Shown here one piece after another: positions 1-16,408 of a stretch of DNA of 33,563 nucleotides. How positions within the stretch are numbered: the first letter of the stretch is position 1; every line of letters starts with the position of its first letter. The position numbers and the translations under genes are program-made. The DNA comes from Ettlia oleoabundans (lineage: Eukaryota > Chlorophyta > Chlorophyceae > Chlamydomonadales). Location of the stretch: assembly GCA_019693395.1 (NCBI GenBank), contig JAAMXP010001401.1, positions 1 to 33,563 of the forward strand, written 5' to 3'. The notes below the pieces were generated by a model. It was not told the DNA's origin. It searched no databases and was given only the letters and a program-made list of their open reading frames with translations.

Positions 1-436
1 GGGGTGGGGGGGGGGGATGGTGATCAGAACGGCAAACAGCAGCAGAAGTCAGCCCACAAAGCACAGCGGGTCGTCTACCCCACAGCGTGTGCAGCAGCAA
101 AGCAGCAAGCCACCCTAGGGGTTCCCCATCAGGCATGCATGCCGCCACGTGGAGTACACTGGTCATGTTCGTCATGTTTTGTTCGAAATAGGGGGGCAAG
201 CCTGTGCAAATTGCATTTTCAAGCCCCATAGACTCCTACTGTCGCTGGAGCAAGCCCTTCAAAAACTGGGGATCGAGTTGGGATGGGGATGGTGACGACG
301 GTTCCCGAATGGCACATCTAATGCCACCCATGTTGCACTCATTGTGAGCACTGGAGCAACCATGGTAGAGACTGCCACCATGCTGTGAAGGGAGGCGGTG
401 AACGCATGCATGCGTTGCCAATCCTGTTACACTTAC
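1..436. other. No exon found; probable intron of the lipoxygenase gene
   Basis: After the strong minus-strand donor at 435-436 I scanned to the window edge for an acceptor followed by a His codon in the required phase and by lipoxygenase-like sequence. None was found. The short open frames here resemble no known protein. Positions 1-16 are almost pure G on the plus strand, interrupted by one T. The segment is probably intron, but loss of the rest of the gene cannot be excluded. Confidence 0.4.
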
Positions 437-2150
437 TGAGCAGGAAGTGGATGGAGGCATGCACAGCTGTGTCCAGGGAATTGAACGCCATTTTTGCCAG
501 CATCCAGTCGGGCGAGCTGTCCTTGGGGGAGTAGGTGTTATCGTTGTACACAGTGAACCTGCAGGGCGTCAGGCAGTGGGTGTGGGTGTGAGCTCGTGCG
601 GAAGGGTGCCTGGGTGGGTGGTTGCGTGCTTGTGTCAGTGTGGGAGGGCGGGCATTTGGGGCTGGGTTGGGGGAGCGAGGCTTGGGAGCGAGGTGGGGTG
701 GGTGAGAATGTGTGTTGGAGCGGGAGGTGTGGGCCACTCCCTTGCACTCCCATTTTTTCTGCTGCGGGCGGTGCATTGCGTGCATGCACTTGTCTCCGCC
801 AACACGGCAGGCAGTCGTCACACCGTATTGCTGGCGGGGAGCCCCCACCGCCAATCCCACTGCCTTGCGTGCAAAGGCACTTGCAATGCTACACGCAGTG
901 GTACGAGGTTCTGCTTACTTGATTGCTAGAGGCATCAGCCGGTTTCCTTCCTCGCCATCCAAAAAGAAGAGACCCACCGGGATTTCCATGAAGGTGCCTG
1001 TACAGCAAAGACGCAGGCCAGACATGCACACAATGAGTCGCAGGTGATGAATTCGTCATCAAACTCAAGCTGCTTCCCTTGAGAGGCAAACGGGATGCCA
1101 GAAGCAGCAGCAGCAGCCAGAAGTTGCATGCAACAGCCAGGATAAGAGGTAGGGAGATGCGCAACAAGGAAGAGCTGCGGGATGTTGAGTGGGTACATGC
1201 GGCTTTGATAACGAGCTGATGGTGCTAGGGCGTTGCTTCAAGCTGGTACCTGGCGAGGCAACAAGGTGGGGCTCCAGGGGCGTGTAGTCCTGCATGAATA
1301 CCCTGCCCTGCTCCACCAGCTCAGGCAGGCTCAGGCCAGTGTCAGCGATGATGTCGTCCTGCAGGGAATGGCGCGCGGGTATGCAGGGTGGCCTGTAAAC
1401 AGGTGTGACAGCTTAGGCTTCAACCTGGGGTCTTTGTCGCAAGTTCGCGGTTAGGCAGACTGTAAACACACAAAGCAAAAGCAGGCCTCAACCTGCATGA
1501 AGCCCAGCTCTCAACCACAGGGGTGCTAATCCACCCCATGGGCTGCCCATCTGTGATGTAACCGATTGCATGCCAAATCAGACCCTCCCAGTGAGTGTGT
1601 GAGACGTGGTGGGAAGACATTGGGAGCGTCCTTCACTAACCAGGCCGTTGATGCTGCTGGGGTCAATGGGAAGCGCCTCCTTTGAGTCGACTTGGCGCAG
1701 CATCATGGGCGCCACGGTGATCCTCATTCTGGCAAATGTAGCATCGCTTGCTGTGAACTTGGCCAGCGCAGGCTGGTACTCGGGGGGGAGGGAGGCATAC
1801 AGGTCTTGGAAGGAGTCCAAGGAGTCGATGCAGATGCCGGCGTCGGTGACGCAAGCAGTCAGCAGCGTTCGTACATTCGCAGCGGCCTGCTCCTGGGCTG
1901 GCTCTCTTGTGACTTGCCACCTGGCAACCTGTTCCGACACGTCTTCCTGGCCGTCGACGCCGCCTGGATAAACGAGCGGCAGCTGGGAATACCATGGGCC
2001 GAAGGAAGAGTAATTGCCAAACCCGTACTCAGGAAGCTGGGGAGCCTCATTCAAACGCCCATTTGGAACATATATGCATTCCTCTCGCGCTGTGCCCCCG
2101 CAGATAGAGACAAAAGACACAAGCAGCAGGAGCCGCGTTGCTGCTAGCAT
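437..2150 (-). CDS. Secreted-type lipoxygenase, 3' part missing (runs off left edge)
   Basis: Exons on the minus strand: 1641-2150, 1250-1358, 919-997 and 437-558. All have GT donors, AG acceptors and matching phases, giving about 274 residues. Residues 1-22 form a signal peptide (hydrophobic run LLLLVSFVSI). Family signatures follow in lipoxygenase order: a VAPMMLRQV segment near 150; LVEQGRVFMQDY near 184-196 (family: GRLFxLDY); FFLDGEEGNRLMPLAIK ending near 233 (family: LxPIAIQL); and WMLAK at 251-255. His270 sits where the first iron ligand of the HxxxxH pair lies, so the second should be the second codon of the next exon. Lipoxygenases oxygenate polyunsaturated fatty acids to hydroperoxides using non-haem iron. 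The N-terminal segment is too short and unlike a PLAT domain. I found no convincing next exon in 1-436, so the gene either has a longer intron there or is broken. The start at 2150 is chosen because it puts the signal peptide first; in-frame ATGs at 2207 and 2231 also exist. Confidence 0.8.
599..735. repeat. G-rich (plus strand) tract inside lipoxygenase intron 3
   Basis: Repeated GGGTGGG, GGGAGGGCGGG and GGGTTGGGGG runs lie within the intron between 559 and 918. The transcribed (minus) sense strand is correspondingly C-rich. The plus strand could form G-quadruplexes. No gene lies here. Confidence 0.6.
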
Positions 2151-3084
2151 GCTGTCAACCAATTCCCGTACAAACAACTTTGCAAAGTTGCTTTCAGGTA
2201 GTAACATCGAGCTAAATTGATGATGAAGCAAGCGGCTATACCGGATTGTGGAGTGAGCCTACGTCAGCTCCCCCCAGGCTGGAATCCAGAGCAGTACTGT
2301 CCCTAAGCAAGCTGCTTTGTTCTACGCCAAGTTGCTCATACCGTCCTGTTGGCGTATCGGCGTCTATGCATCCAAAGGTTATCGACGCAACCGACACTGC
2401 GGCCACTGTGTTAAGAGGACCGAACCGGTCACCCTACGCTTCTGCTGTCGTCAACACTTGTGTCATGCTCGTTTTACTGCCGCTATCAGCCTGCTAGCTG
2501 CCCCCTTGCCCTTCAGCCCGCCCTGGCAGGCCGCCGCACTGCCGTCGGTCGGCAGGCGCCAATGGAAACACGAAGATGCAACGGGGTAGATAGCCAGTCC
2601 AATGAAAAAGAGTTGATGTTGTGCATAATACATAGAAAAACATTGCCAGTGTTAGCCCCGCACAGTTCCAATCACTACTTGCACTGAGAGGCAGGCTGCG
2701 TCACATGCTCTCCGCAGCTTGCTGCGCCAGCTGTTGCAGTGCAAGCATGCCTACCGCTGCCGCTGACAGCTGCGTTGCCGTTGTTGTTGCTGCTGCACTC
2801 TCAGGTGCCTCCCACTGCTCCCTGTTCTTTCCAGTGCTGCAGGAAACACAGGAGGCACAGCCAGGACAGAGCGTCAATCGCAGCAAATGAATGGCAAAAG
2901 GCTCCTGGGCATCCCCACAGGTTGCGGCGGCCCATCCCCGCCTTTCCCACCAATCCTCCTCGTTTGATGCTACATCAAGCCATGCACCCTCAAAGAGGGC
3001 TGCCCCACCAACCGCACACCCAAACAAAGTCAGGCAGGTAAACGAGCGGCCGGCCGGCCAGCAGACAAGCGGGCGAGCGGCTTA
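2151..3084. other. Intergenic: lipoxygenase upstream region and LCYE 3' flank
   Basis: Both neighbours are on the minus strand, so this stretch should hold the 3' UTR of the lycopene cyclase gene (right part) and the promoter and 5' leader of the lipoxygenase gene (left part). Open frames at 2701-3027 are low-complexity Ala/Gln/Ser-rich and match nothing I know. A weak TATA-like GGTATAGCC on the minus strand lies near 2234-2242, just upstream of the longest in-frame start. I saw no minus-strand TGTAA. Confidence 0.5.
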
Positions 3085-6000
3085 CTAGCTGTTGATCATG
3101 TAGCGGCCCGAGGGGTCGGTTATGAAGTGGCTGACCAGCTTGGCCTTGATGTTCAGCGGGGCAAGCATCCAGGTCAGCATGGCAAAGCTCAACAGGTCAA
3201 CTGCATCAAGAGCGGTAGCAAGGCAGGGAGGAGATGTCAGCAGATGGCAGCTGATGGCAGGCGGCAGTGGATGTGCCAGGCAGGAATGCATGGGCAAGCA
3301 CCGTAAGGGCAGACGGTGCAGCAATGAGTGTGTGAGGCCATCGCATTTAAAAAGACGATGCCGACTCGGCTGGCCACCCAGCTGAACGTTGGCAAAAGGG
3401 CGCCTGCCTGCAAGCTGGCTTGTGACTGCCTACAATCCATGTACCTCTCAGCCTCTGCCAGTTAATGCCTGCTGTCAAGGTGCGCCCACCTGAGGACAGC
3501 TTGCTGGCAAGGAATCCGCGCCAGAAGGAGCGCGGCAGGCGGAAGAAGGTGGTGAAGAAGTCGGCTGTGTGTGCGGTGTCCAGCTGGCACAAAAGCTCCA
3601 TGCCAAACACTTGAAATGAAGTCTGCAAGACCGGGAGACATGTGCAACTCTTGAGCAAGTGCGTGCAAGGCATCAGACTGGGCACACAAATGTTAGGGAG
3701 GGATAGGCACCATACGGGACGGCAGGTACATTACCCGCCAAAGAGGCGCCAAGCTGGGACCGAGTTATCATACCGAAGAAGAGAGCGGTTCAGGAAAAGG
3801 CGATAACAACCGGGGACAGGGCAGGTCGGCATGCCACAGCTCCTAATGAGGTTCACATGCGAGGCAGCACTGCAAACGCCGCTGTACTGGCTGGGACGCC
3901 CCGCTGGCGCAGGCTGTTGCATGCTGCGTTGCAGCATGTGTGAGCCACAGCGCACCTGGCGGCGGCGCTCCTGCGTCCACAGCGCCTCCCAGGTGTACCG
4001 CACCGCTGCCAAGCTGCTAGGCTGATCCCTAAGCGCCACTGCCACGGCCTTCGCCATGGCTGGCGCCTCACGCAAGCTGCGAGTGATGCTATAGCCGGTG
4101 GCTGCAAGCAAGAAGGAGAGATGTGGAGCAGCAGCAGGTGAGTCACCACTAAGAAGAGATGTAGAGCAGCCACAGCAGGTGGGTCACCAATACCAATATC
4201 TGCATTGGTGCTTTGCAGGAAGTATAACTGCAACTCAATTTGTGAATGTCATGTGTAAAACAAGCAGCACGGCTTGGACAGCAGGAAGAACTCTTGACGC
4301 ATGCTGAATACACCCAGCCATCTCCACTACGCACCCGGATGCACCAGGCTGGCTGCCGCGCCAAACGCTGCAACCTTCTGATCTGGCAATGGCAGCGGGC
4401 CGCCCACAGGGATGTAGCTCCACTCCTCCTCATGCACCTCCTTCACCTGCACGGAGACATAGCCCACATATTTCAGCACAGCGTGCAAGTTGACTTGTTG
4501 CCACCAAGCCAGCCACAGTGCCCAGATGCGCAGAGCATGGCACAGGGCTGAAACCTCAGCATCTGCTTACGCTACCCGGCTTCTTGCAACACTAACTGCC
4601 CCTCGCTGCGCACGACTCCAAAGCAGTAACCAACAACTCTTTCTTTCACCTTGATTCCCAACGCACGGCAGCGCCGCTCCAACCGCCGCTTGAGCACAGC
4701 AAATGGCATGGCGGGGCGCGCCACCAGGCACGTCTCTTCCAGGAACACGCGGTTGCCTCCCAGGGGCATGGCATACAAGAAGGAGGGGACCTCGTTCTCT
4801 GTGCCCCAAAGCCCATCTAGGCCATGCTGGCTCTTGCCGGGTTGCTGCCTGCGCAGAGAAAGGGTCCAAAATGCGCGGGGCCATGACACGGGAGCAAGCA
4901 CGTCCAAACAATGCACAACTGTGGTAGCATGATACAACCAAGAGATGCTTGTCTTCTCTCACTCAAAGAACGTGCCATCCCGCTTGTACACTGGCAAGAC
5001 TGTGCATATCCACACAGAATAGCACAGCAACCCACGGTGGCACGGCAGGGCGGAACGCCCACCTGTTGGCAGTGCCGTCATAGAGGCCTGTGTGGTGCCG
5101 CCTGAAGTCCATGAACAGCATGGCATCCAAAGGGTAGCTGTCGCCGTAGCCCTCCACCTCCGCCTCAATGCCGTAGGCAGTCTGGGCCGCTACTGGGGGT
5201 ACCCCATCCTCATATTTGAGCATCTTGCCCGCCGTTTGCCCTGAGGCTAGCACTGCTAGGCGGCATGACACTGTGCGGCCGTCTGCAAGCTCCAGCTCAG
5301 CTTCCTGCTGCGAGTTGGATGAGCTGGCATCTGCCACCTCAGCTTCAAGGTAGGCCACCCCAGCAGCGGCGCAGCGTTGCAGCAGGTGCTCCCGCATGCG
5401 GCGGCGGCATACGCGACCATACGGGCGTCCTATACGCACAAGCTGCTGCTCCTTGAAGTAACACACGGCGTCATCCCACACTGCAAGGCCACGTGAAGAC
5501 AAACAGACGGACTCAACAAACCGGCAAGCAGGGATAGGGCATACGCAAAACTACACAATGCACCGGGCTGGCGGGGTGCCAAGGAAGGGGCAAGCTGGAA
5601 GGAGTATGGATGATGGTCAACATGAGCATTGCAAAATTTGTTTTTGTGAAATCAATAAATGCACGTTGGTGTTCCACCATCGCGTTCCACCAAAGCACGA
5701 CGAAAGCCGCATTACCGGCGCCGCACATGCCAATCGGCACCAGCAACGCACCTGTGTCGAGCGTGTGCTCCAGCCCCAGCTCCTTGAACTCATCCAGCCA
5801 CACCCCATAGTTGTTCACAAACTTGCTCTCCGGGCTGACTAGAACCACATTGAGCCCCTGCTGTGCCAACTCAGCGGCCAATGCCAGCCCCGCGGGCCCA
5901 GCACCCACCACAGCCACGTCGGCGGTTGTTGCAACGTCAAAGGCGGGTAGTACGTTGGCCAGTGCCGACTGTTCTGGGTCCTGCTTGTGCGCTTGCTGCT

Positions 6001-6265
6001 CCACGAGTACCACCTCATGTGCTCCCTCACGACTGGACTGATTTTCGTCAACAGGGCTTGGGCTGCGTGGTGCCGCTGGCCAAGCCGCTGCCGTCTCAAC
6101 TGCAGCAGCGGCCTGTGGCTGCAGTCGGGTGGTGCCTTGACTCCATCGGCTTATGTTTCTGCTACCTCCCAGGCTGCCCCGACCTCTACTGGCCTCTGAG
6201 CTCGAGACGCGGGAGGCAGCAGGCGCGGGGGGAAGGCCGCTGTGCACTGCGACTTGCAGAGCCAT
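3085..6265 (-). CDS. LCYE: Lycopene epsilon-cyclase, plastid
   Basis: Exons on the minus strand: 5752-6265, 5063-5480, 4650-4848, 4335-4446, 3956-4101, 3490-3622 and 3085-3200. They splice in frame to 545 aa plus TAG; Arabidopsis LCYE is about 524 aa. The enzyme makes the epsilon ring of lycopene, the branch leading to alpha-carotene and lutein. Residues 1-110 are an Ala/Ser/Arg-rich transit peptide. The FAD Rossmann motif GAGPAG is near 121-126, followed by NNYGVW and DEF. Further family blocks are RPYGRVCRR, AQTAYGIEAEVE, FMDFR, FLYAMPL and FLEETCLVARP. EEEWSYIPVGGPLP, AAFGAAASLVHPATGYS and the C-terminal FFTTFFRLP favour epsilon- over beta-cyclase. The ATG at 6265 is the first ATG in this frame; it precedes the whole transit peptide. 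It is divergent from the TPM gene. Function is inferred from motifs and not from product data. Confidence 0.93.
4111..4189. repeat. Imperfect direct repeat (about 36 bp, two copies) in LCYE intron 4
   Basis: GAGATGTGGAGCAGCAGCAG at about 4117 recurs as GAGATGTAGAGCAGCCACAG at about 4156. Both copies end in a GTCACCA-containing stretch. The copies differ by a few substitutions and a 3-base gap. They sit next to the exon 5 acceptor (exon begins at 4101) and probably arose by local duplication. Confidence 0.6.
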
Positions 6266-6597
6266 CGCCTTCAATGCCTGAGATCACCAACAGCGCTGCT
6301 TGCAGGGAGGCAAAGGGAGGGTTGCCGCAGACTGAAAGCTAGCGAGACTGCTAAACGAGCTCAACGCGCTGCCATAAGTAATTGTGAGTAGTTGTGAGAA
6401 ATCAAGCCTGCTTGTGACTGCCACCGAAGTTATTCAACATCGCCTCATCTCCATCCATGCTGCCCAGTCACGTCTTGCAACGCATGCACACCATGCACTG
6501 CTGCTGGCCGCCTGCGACATGATCTTCAAGGCAGCACTGCTCCTTCATGCCCCCACAGTTGCCGTGGCTTCGCACAGCTTTGGGTGACAGCCCCACG
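6266..6597. promoter_or_regulatory. Divergent promoter region between LCYE and the TPM gene
   Basis: The 332 bp separate two outward-facing start codons, so both promoters and 5' leaders must lie here. The only AT-rich island is around 6370-6405 (CCATAAGTAATTGTGAG). I saw no TATA box. Both products look plastid-targeted, so shared light or plastid control is possible, but this is inference. Confidence 0.55.
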
Positions 6598-8075
6598 ATG
6601 CAATTCTGCACCGCTCCAAGTTCTGCCGCACGGGTGACACCGCCAGTTAGAATCCAACACTGCCGATGCACGGCAATTCGGTCGTGCCGAGAGGCGGCGC
6701 CGGCGGCGAGGGAGCAGCAGCTGGCAATACTGCCGCCTGCTCCGCCACGAAGCGCTTCCCTCCTCGACCGCCTGGGCAACATTGTGCTGGCTGGAGCACT
6801 CTCAGCCGCCCTGAATTCAGCTCTCGTCCTTCCTGGCTGTTTGGAGGCGCAAGCTCAGACTGTAGACTTTGACCAACCAGTCGTCGATCTGGCGCGTGTG
6901 GTTCCCACCGGCCGGCTGGAGGCGATGCAGCAGCAGCTGCAACACCTGGAGAGGTGGGTGCTCGCTTGTCGCCACTTTTGAACCTTGGTGGGTCCCTTAT
7001 CATATCATAAGTTTAGTGTGATCAACGCGTAAATATGTGCTTCTCATTTCCAAGCCACATGCGCACATCCAGTTCTGCGCCGGCCTGACTTTCTGTGGTG
7101 CCCTGTGCAGTGAGACGGGGTGGCGGGTTCGCATGCTGACACACTATGGTCCCTCCAGTGAGCCCAGCGTGGAAGAGATCCGGGCTGGCTGGAGCGTGGA
7201 TGACAAGACCATCGTCATATTTGTGGACCCAACTTGTGAGGCTGCTGCTCCTAGCTGAGGTCCTCTCCCATGCTCCTCGCCTTAAGGTCACTGCGCACCG
7301 AGCATTGTCACCACTTCGCAACAACCCTGGCCCATGTTCTTACCCCAACCCATTTCTTTCTTTTTCCATCCGCTCCTCCCTCTTCTGCAGCACCCAATAT
7401 CATGAACTTTAAGTTTGGTCGCGGAGTGCGGGAGGTGCTACGCCCCCAGTTCTTCACTGAACTGCAGGGTCGGTTTGGCAACATGTTCTATGTGAGTGGA
7501 GCCACCCATCCGTCTCGCGCATGGCACTTTGTATTTTTGCAATGTCTCAGCACTTCATTGCAAGGTAAACTCATGACCACATTACCTATGAGGCAGTAAC
7601 ACGTGTCCGTATGTTGCCATTATCACAACTGCCCCAACCAGTGCTGACAAACCGATCGCTCCTCTTCCTGGTGCAGGTGCGGGAGCAGGGCGAAAGTGCG
7701 GCGGTTGTGGGCATGATGGATGCCCTGACGGGATGCCTGGCCAAAGGGGGCTGTTTTGCGGTGCCTGGGCTGACAGCCGACCACTACTTCTTCACCCTGG
7801 CTGTCTCGTTAGCTGGCGGTGTCATTGCCGGCTCGGCCGCCAGGCTGGATCCCCAAGGCTTAGTGCAGCGGCGCGGCGTGTGGGTGCTGCTGTTTGCCCC
7901 CTTGTGGGCCACGCTGTTCATCAACTTTGGCCTGGGACCCGTCGTCTCTCGCACCTCCGACTTGCTGCCCGTGCTGGGCAATGTCGCAGCATTTGGTGTG
8001 GCAGCAGCTGCCGTGGGCTATCAACATAAAGTCGCAGAGGCTGCAGGGCTGACAATGGATGAGCCAGATGCTTGA
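6598..8075 (+). CDS. TPM-domain (Psb32/TLP18.3-like) thylakoid protein
   Basis: Exons 6598-6953, 7111-7235, 7391-7491 and 7677-8075 splice in frame to 326 aa plus TGA. An in-frame ATG at 6547 would add 17 residues. Residues 1-90 look like a bipartite plastid/lumen signal: a basic Ser/Ala/Arg leader, then a hydrophobic run (about 74-88) ending near AQAQ. A TPM domain follows at about 100-225 (DLARVVPTGRLEAMQQQL, TGWRVRMLTHYG, DDKTIVIFVDPTSPNIMNF, FTELQGRFGNMFYV). Three hydrophobic stretches at about 230-249, 262-282 and 290-308 would anchor it in the membrane; classical TLP18.3 and Psb32 have only one C-terminal helix. TPM proteins of plants and cyanobacteria support photosystem II repair, and phosphatase activity has been reported for TLP18.3. 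The role here is inferred. Confidence 0.82.
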
Positions 8076-8820
8076 CATTGCTCACACGCTCATCATTGCC
8101 TCTGCAGCTTTGGTTTTGCAACATGTAACCTCTTCATTGTTCATCTGGTGCTAGCCGAGTCAGGTTGAGCGCTGTTAACCACACTTGTTTCAGTTATCCT
8201 GTCATTCCATGCCCCTAAAGTTGATTCTATATCACCATCCCTTGCCTGGAGTTGACATCAATGCTTGTTTCAAACTGCTGCCTTGGCAAGATACGCTGAC
8301 TCCAGGTTGCATGCCCGCATTGCTGCTCTATACTTTGACTGCATTATTGCTTGTTAGGTGTAAATATTGACCAACTAGAAGCACATGAAAGGAGGACAGC
8401 AAAGCCAAAGCAGAAACAGTGAAACAACATGTTGCAAGGATGAAGGGAAAGCTCTCAAGGACAGCCCTACCGGAGTGGGCAGCGACAGGGTTCTAGTGTC
8501 GGATGGATTGCAAAGACAAGCTGGAGCAGGTAGGCCTTTCATGATAGTAGGCCGGAAATGGGAAATCGTTTCAATGTGCCAAAAACTGGTCTAAGCGAGC
8601 TGAAGGAAGGGGCTGCGCTAGGGAAAAAAATCTGTAGCTTGGCGGAACAAGAAGCATCACATAATAAAAGGCCCCAAGCAGTAGCAGCCTGGCACTGGGC
8701 TGACAGGGCTGGGGGGCAAGGGCTGCGCTGCACTAACTCTGCACTATGCCGTGGCCTGCAGCTGGAATGTAGCCCGCTCAGCCAACCAGCAGGCATCCTG
8801 CCTGCTCAGTCAAGCCAGCA
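8076..8820. other. Convergent 3' region between TPM and PI4K genes
   Basis: Two genes end facing each other across 745 bp. The left part holds the TPM 3' UTR with TGTAA at 8124 and 8359. I found no minus-strand TGTAA for the PI4K end. Short open frames such as 8385-8594 have no protein-like character. No further gene was recognised. Confidence 0.5.
8124..8128 (+). terminator. Candidate TGTAA polyadenylation signal of the TPM gene
   Basis: TGTAA is the usual chlorophyte poly(A) signal. This copy starts 49 nt after the TPM stop codon. A second copy at 8359-8363 is an alternative, giving a 3' UTR of about 300 nt. Confidence 0.5.
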
Positions 8821-16014
<7,194 letters not shown>

Positions 16015-16408
16015 TATGACCGCCTGCTAAGTATGCATCGCTCTTTAAGGCGTCCTGAGCAGGCGCTTTGAACAAACAGTCGCGCGACAAAAATGTGACG
16101 TAACCCACAACGCTGAAGACGTTTAACGGTTTTCTTTTAGCAAAGCACCAAATAGGGAGAGCCCAGGCAACCAAAACAAATAGCTGCTAAGAACAGCCCC
16201 ATGCAGCTTGGGAAAGTCGGTCCAGCGGGGGTTTTACAGGGCTCTGTTAGCCAATTGGCGGCTGTCACTATCGCAACAACACTGCGGCTGCCAACACAGG
16301 CGATAAAGAGTGCTGATCGCGTCCTGTGATTGACGAGTCGGCAGTCGCTTGACCTGCATCCCAGCGGCTGCAGCCAGGAGCCAAGGCGTGGGTAGAGGAG
16401 AGGGGAGC
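16015..16408. promoter_or_regulatory. Divergent promoter region between PI4K and CCT4
   Basis: The 394 bp separate two outward-facing start codons. They contain a bZIP/CRE-like TGACGTAA at 16096-16103 and a palindromic CCAATTGG at 16251-16258, which reads as a CCAAT box on both strands and lies about 150 bp upstream of the CCT4 ATG. I saw no clear TATA box. Use of these sites is inference. Confidence 0.5.

Noticed and set aside
2701..3027. Small minus-strand gene downstream of LCYE
   Set aside because: The frame is low-complexity, has no recognisable motif and lies where the LCYE 3' UTR should be.
3085..6265. Lycopene beta-cyclase as the identity
   Set aside because: The EEEWSYIPVGGPLP and AAFGAAASLVHPATGYS blocks and the FFTTFFRLP C-terminus fit the epsilon type better. 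Beta-cyclases have different sequence at the first two blocks.
6266..6274. LCYE start three codons upstream
   Set aside because: The codon at 6274 is TTG; the first ATG of the frame is at 6265.
8385..8594. Small plus-strand coding region between TPM and PI4K genes
   Set aside because: It is 69 codons with no motif, no splice partner and sits in a convergent 3' UTR region.
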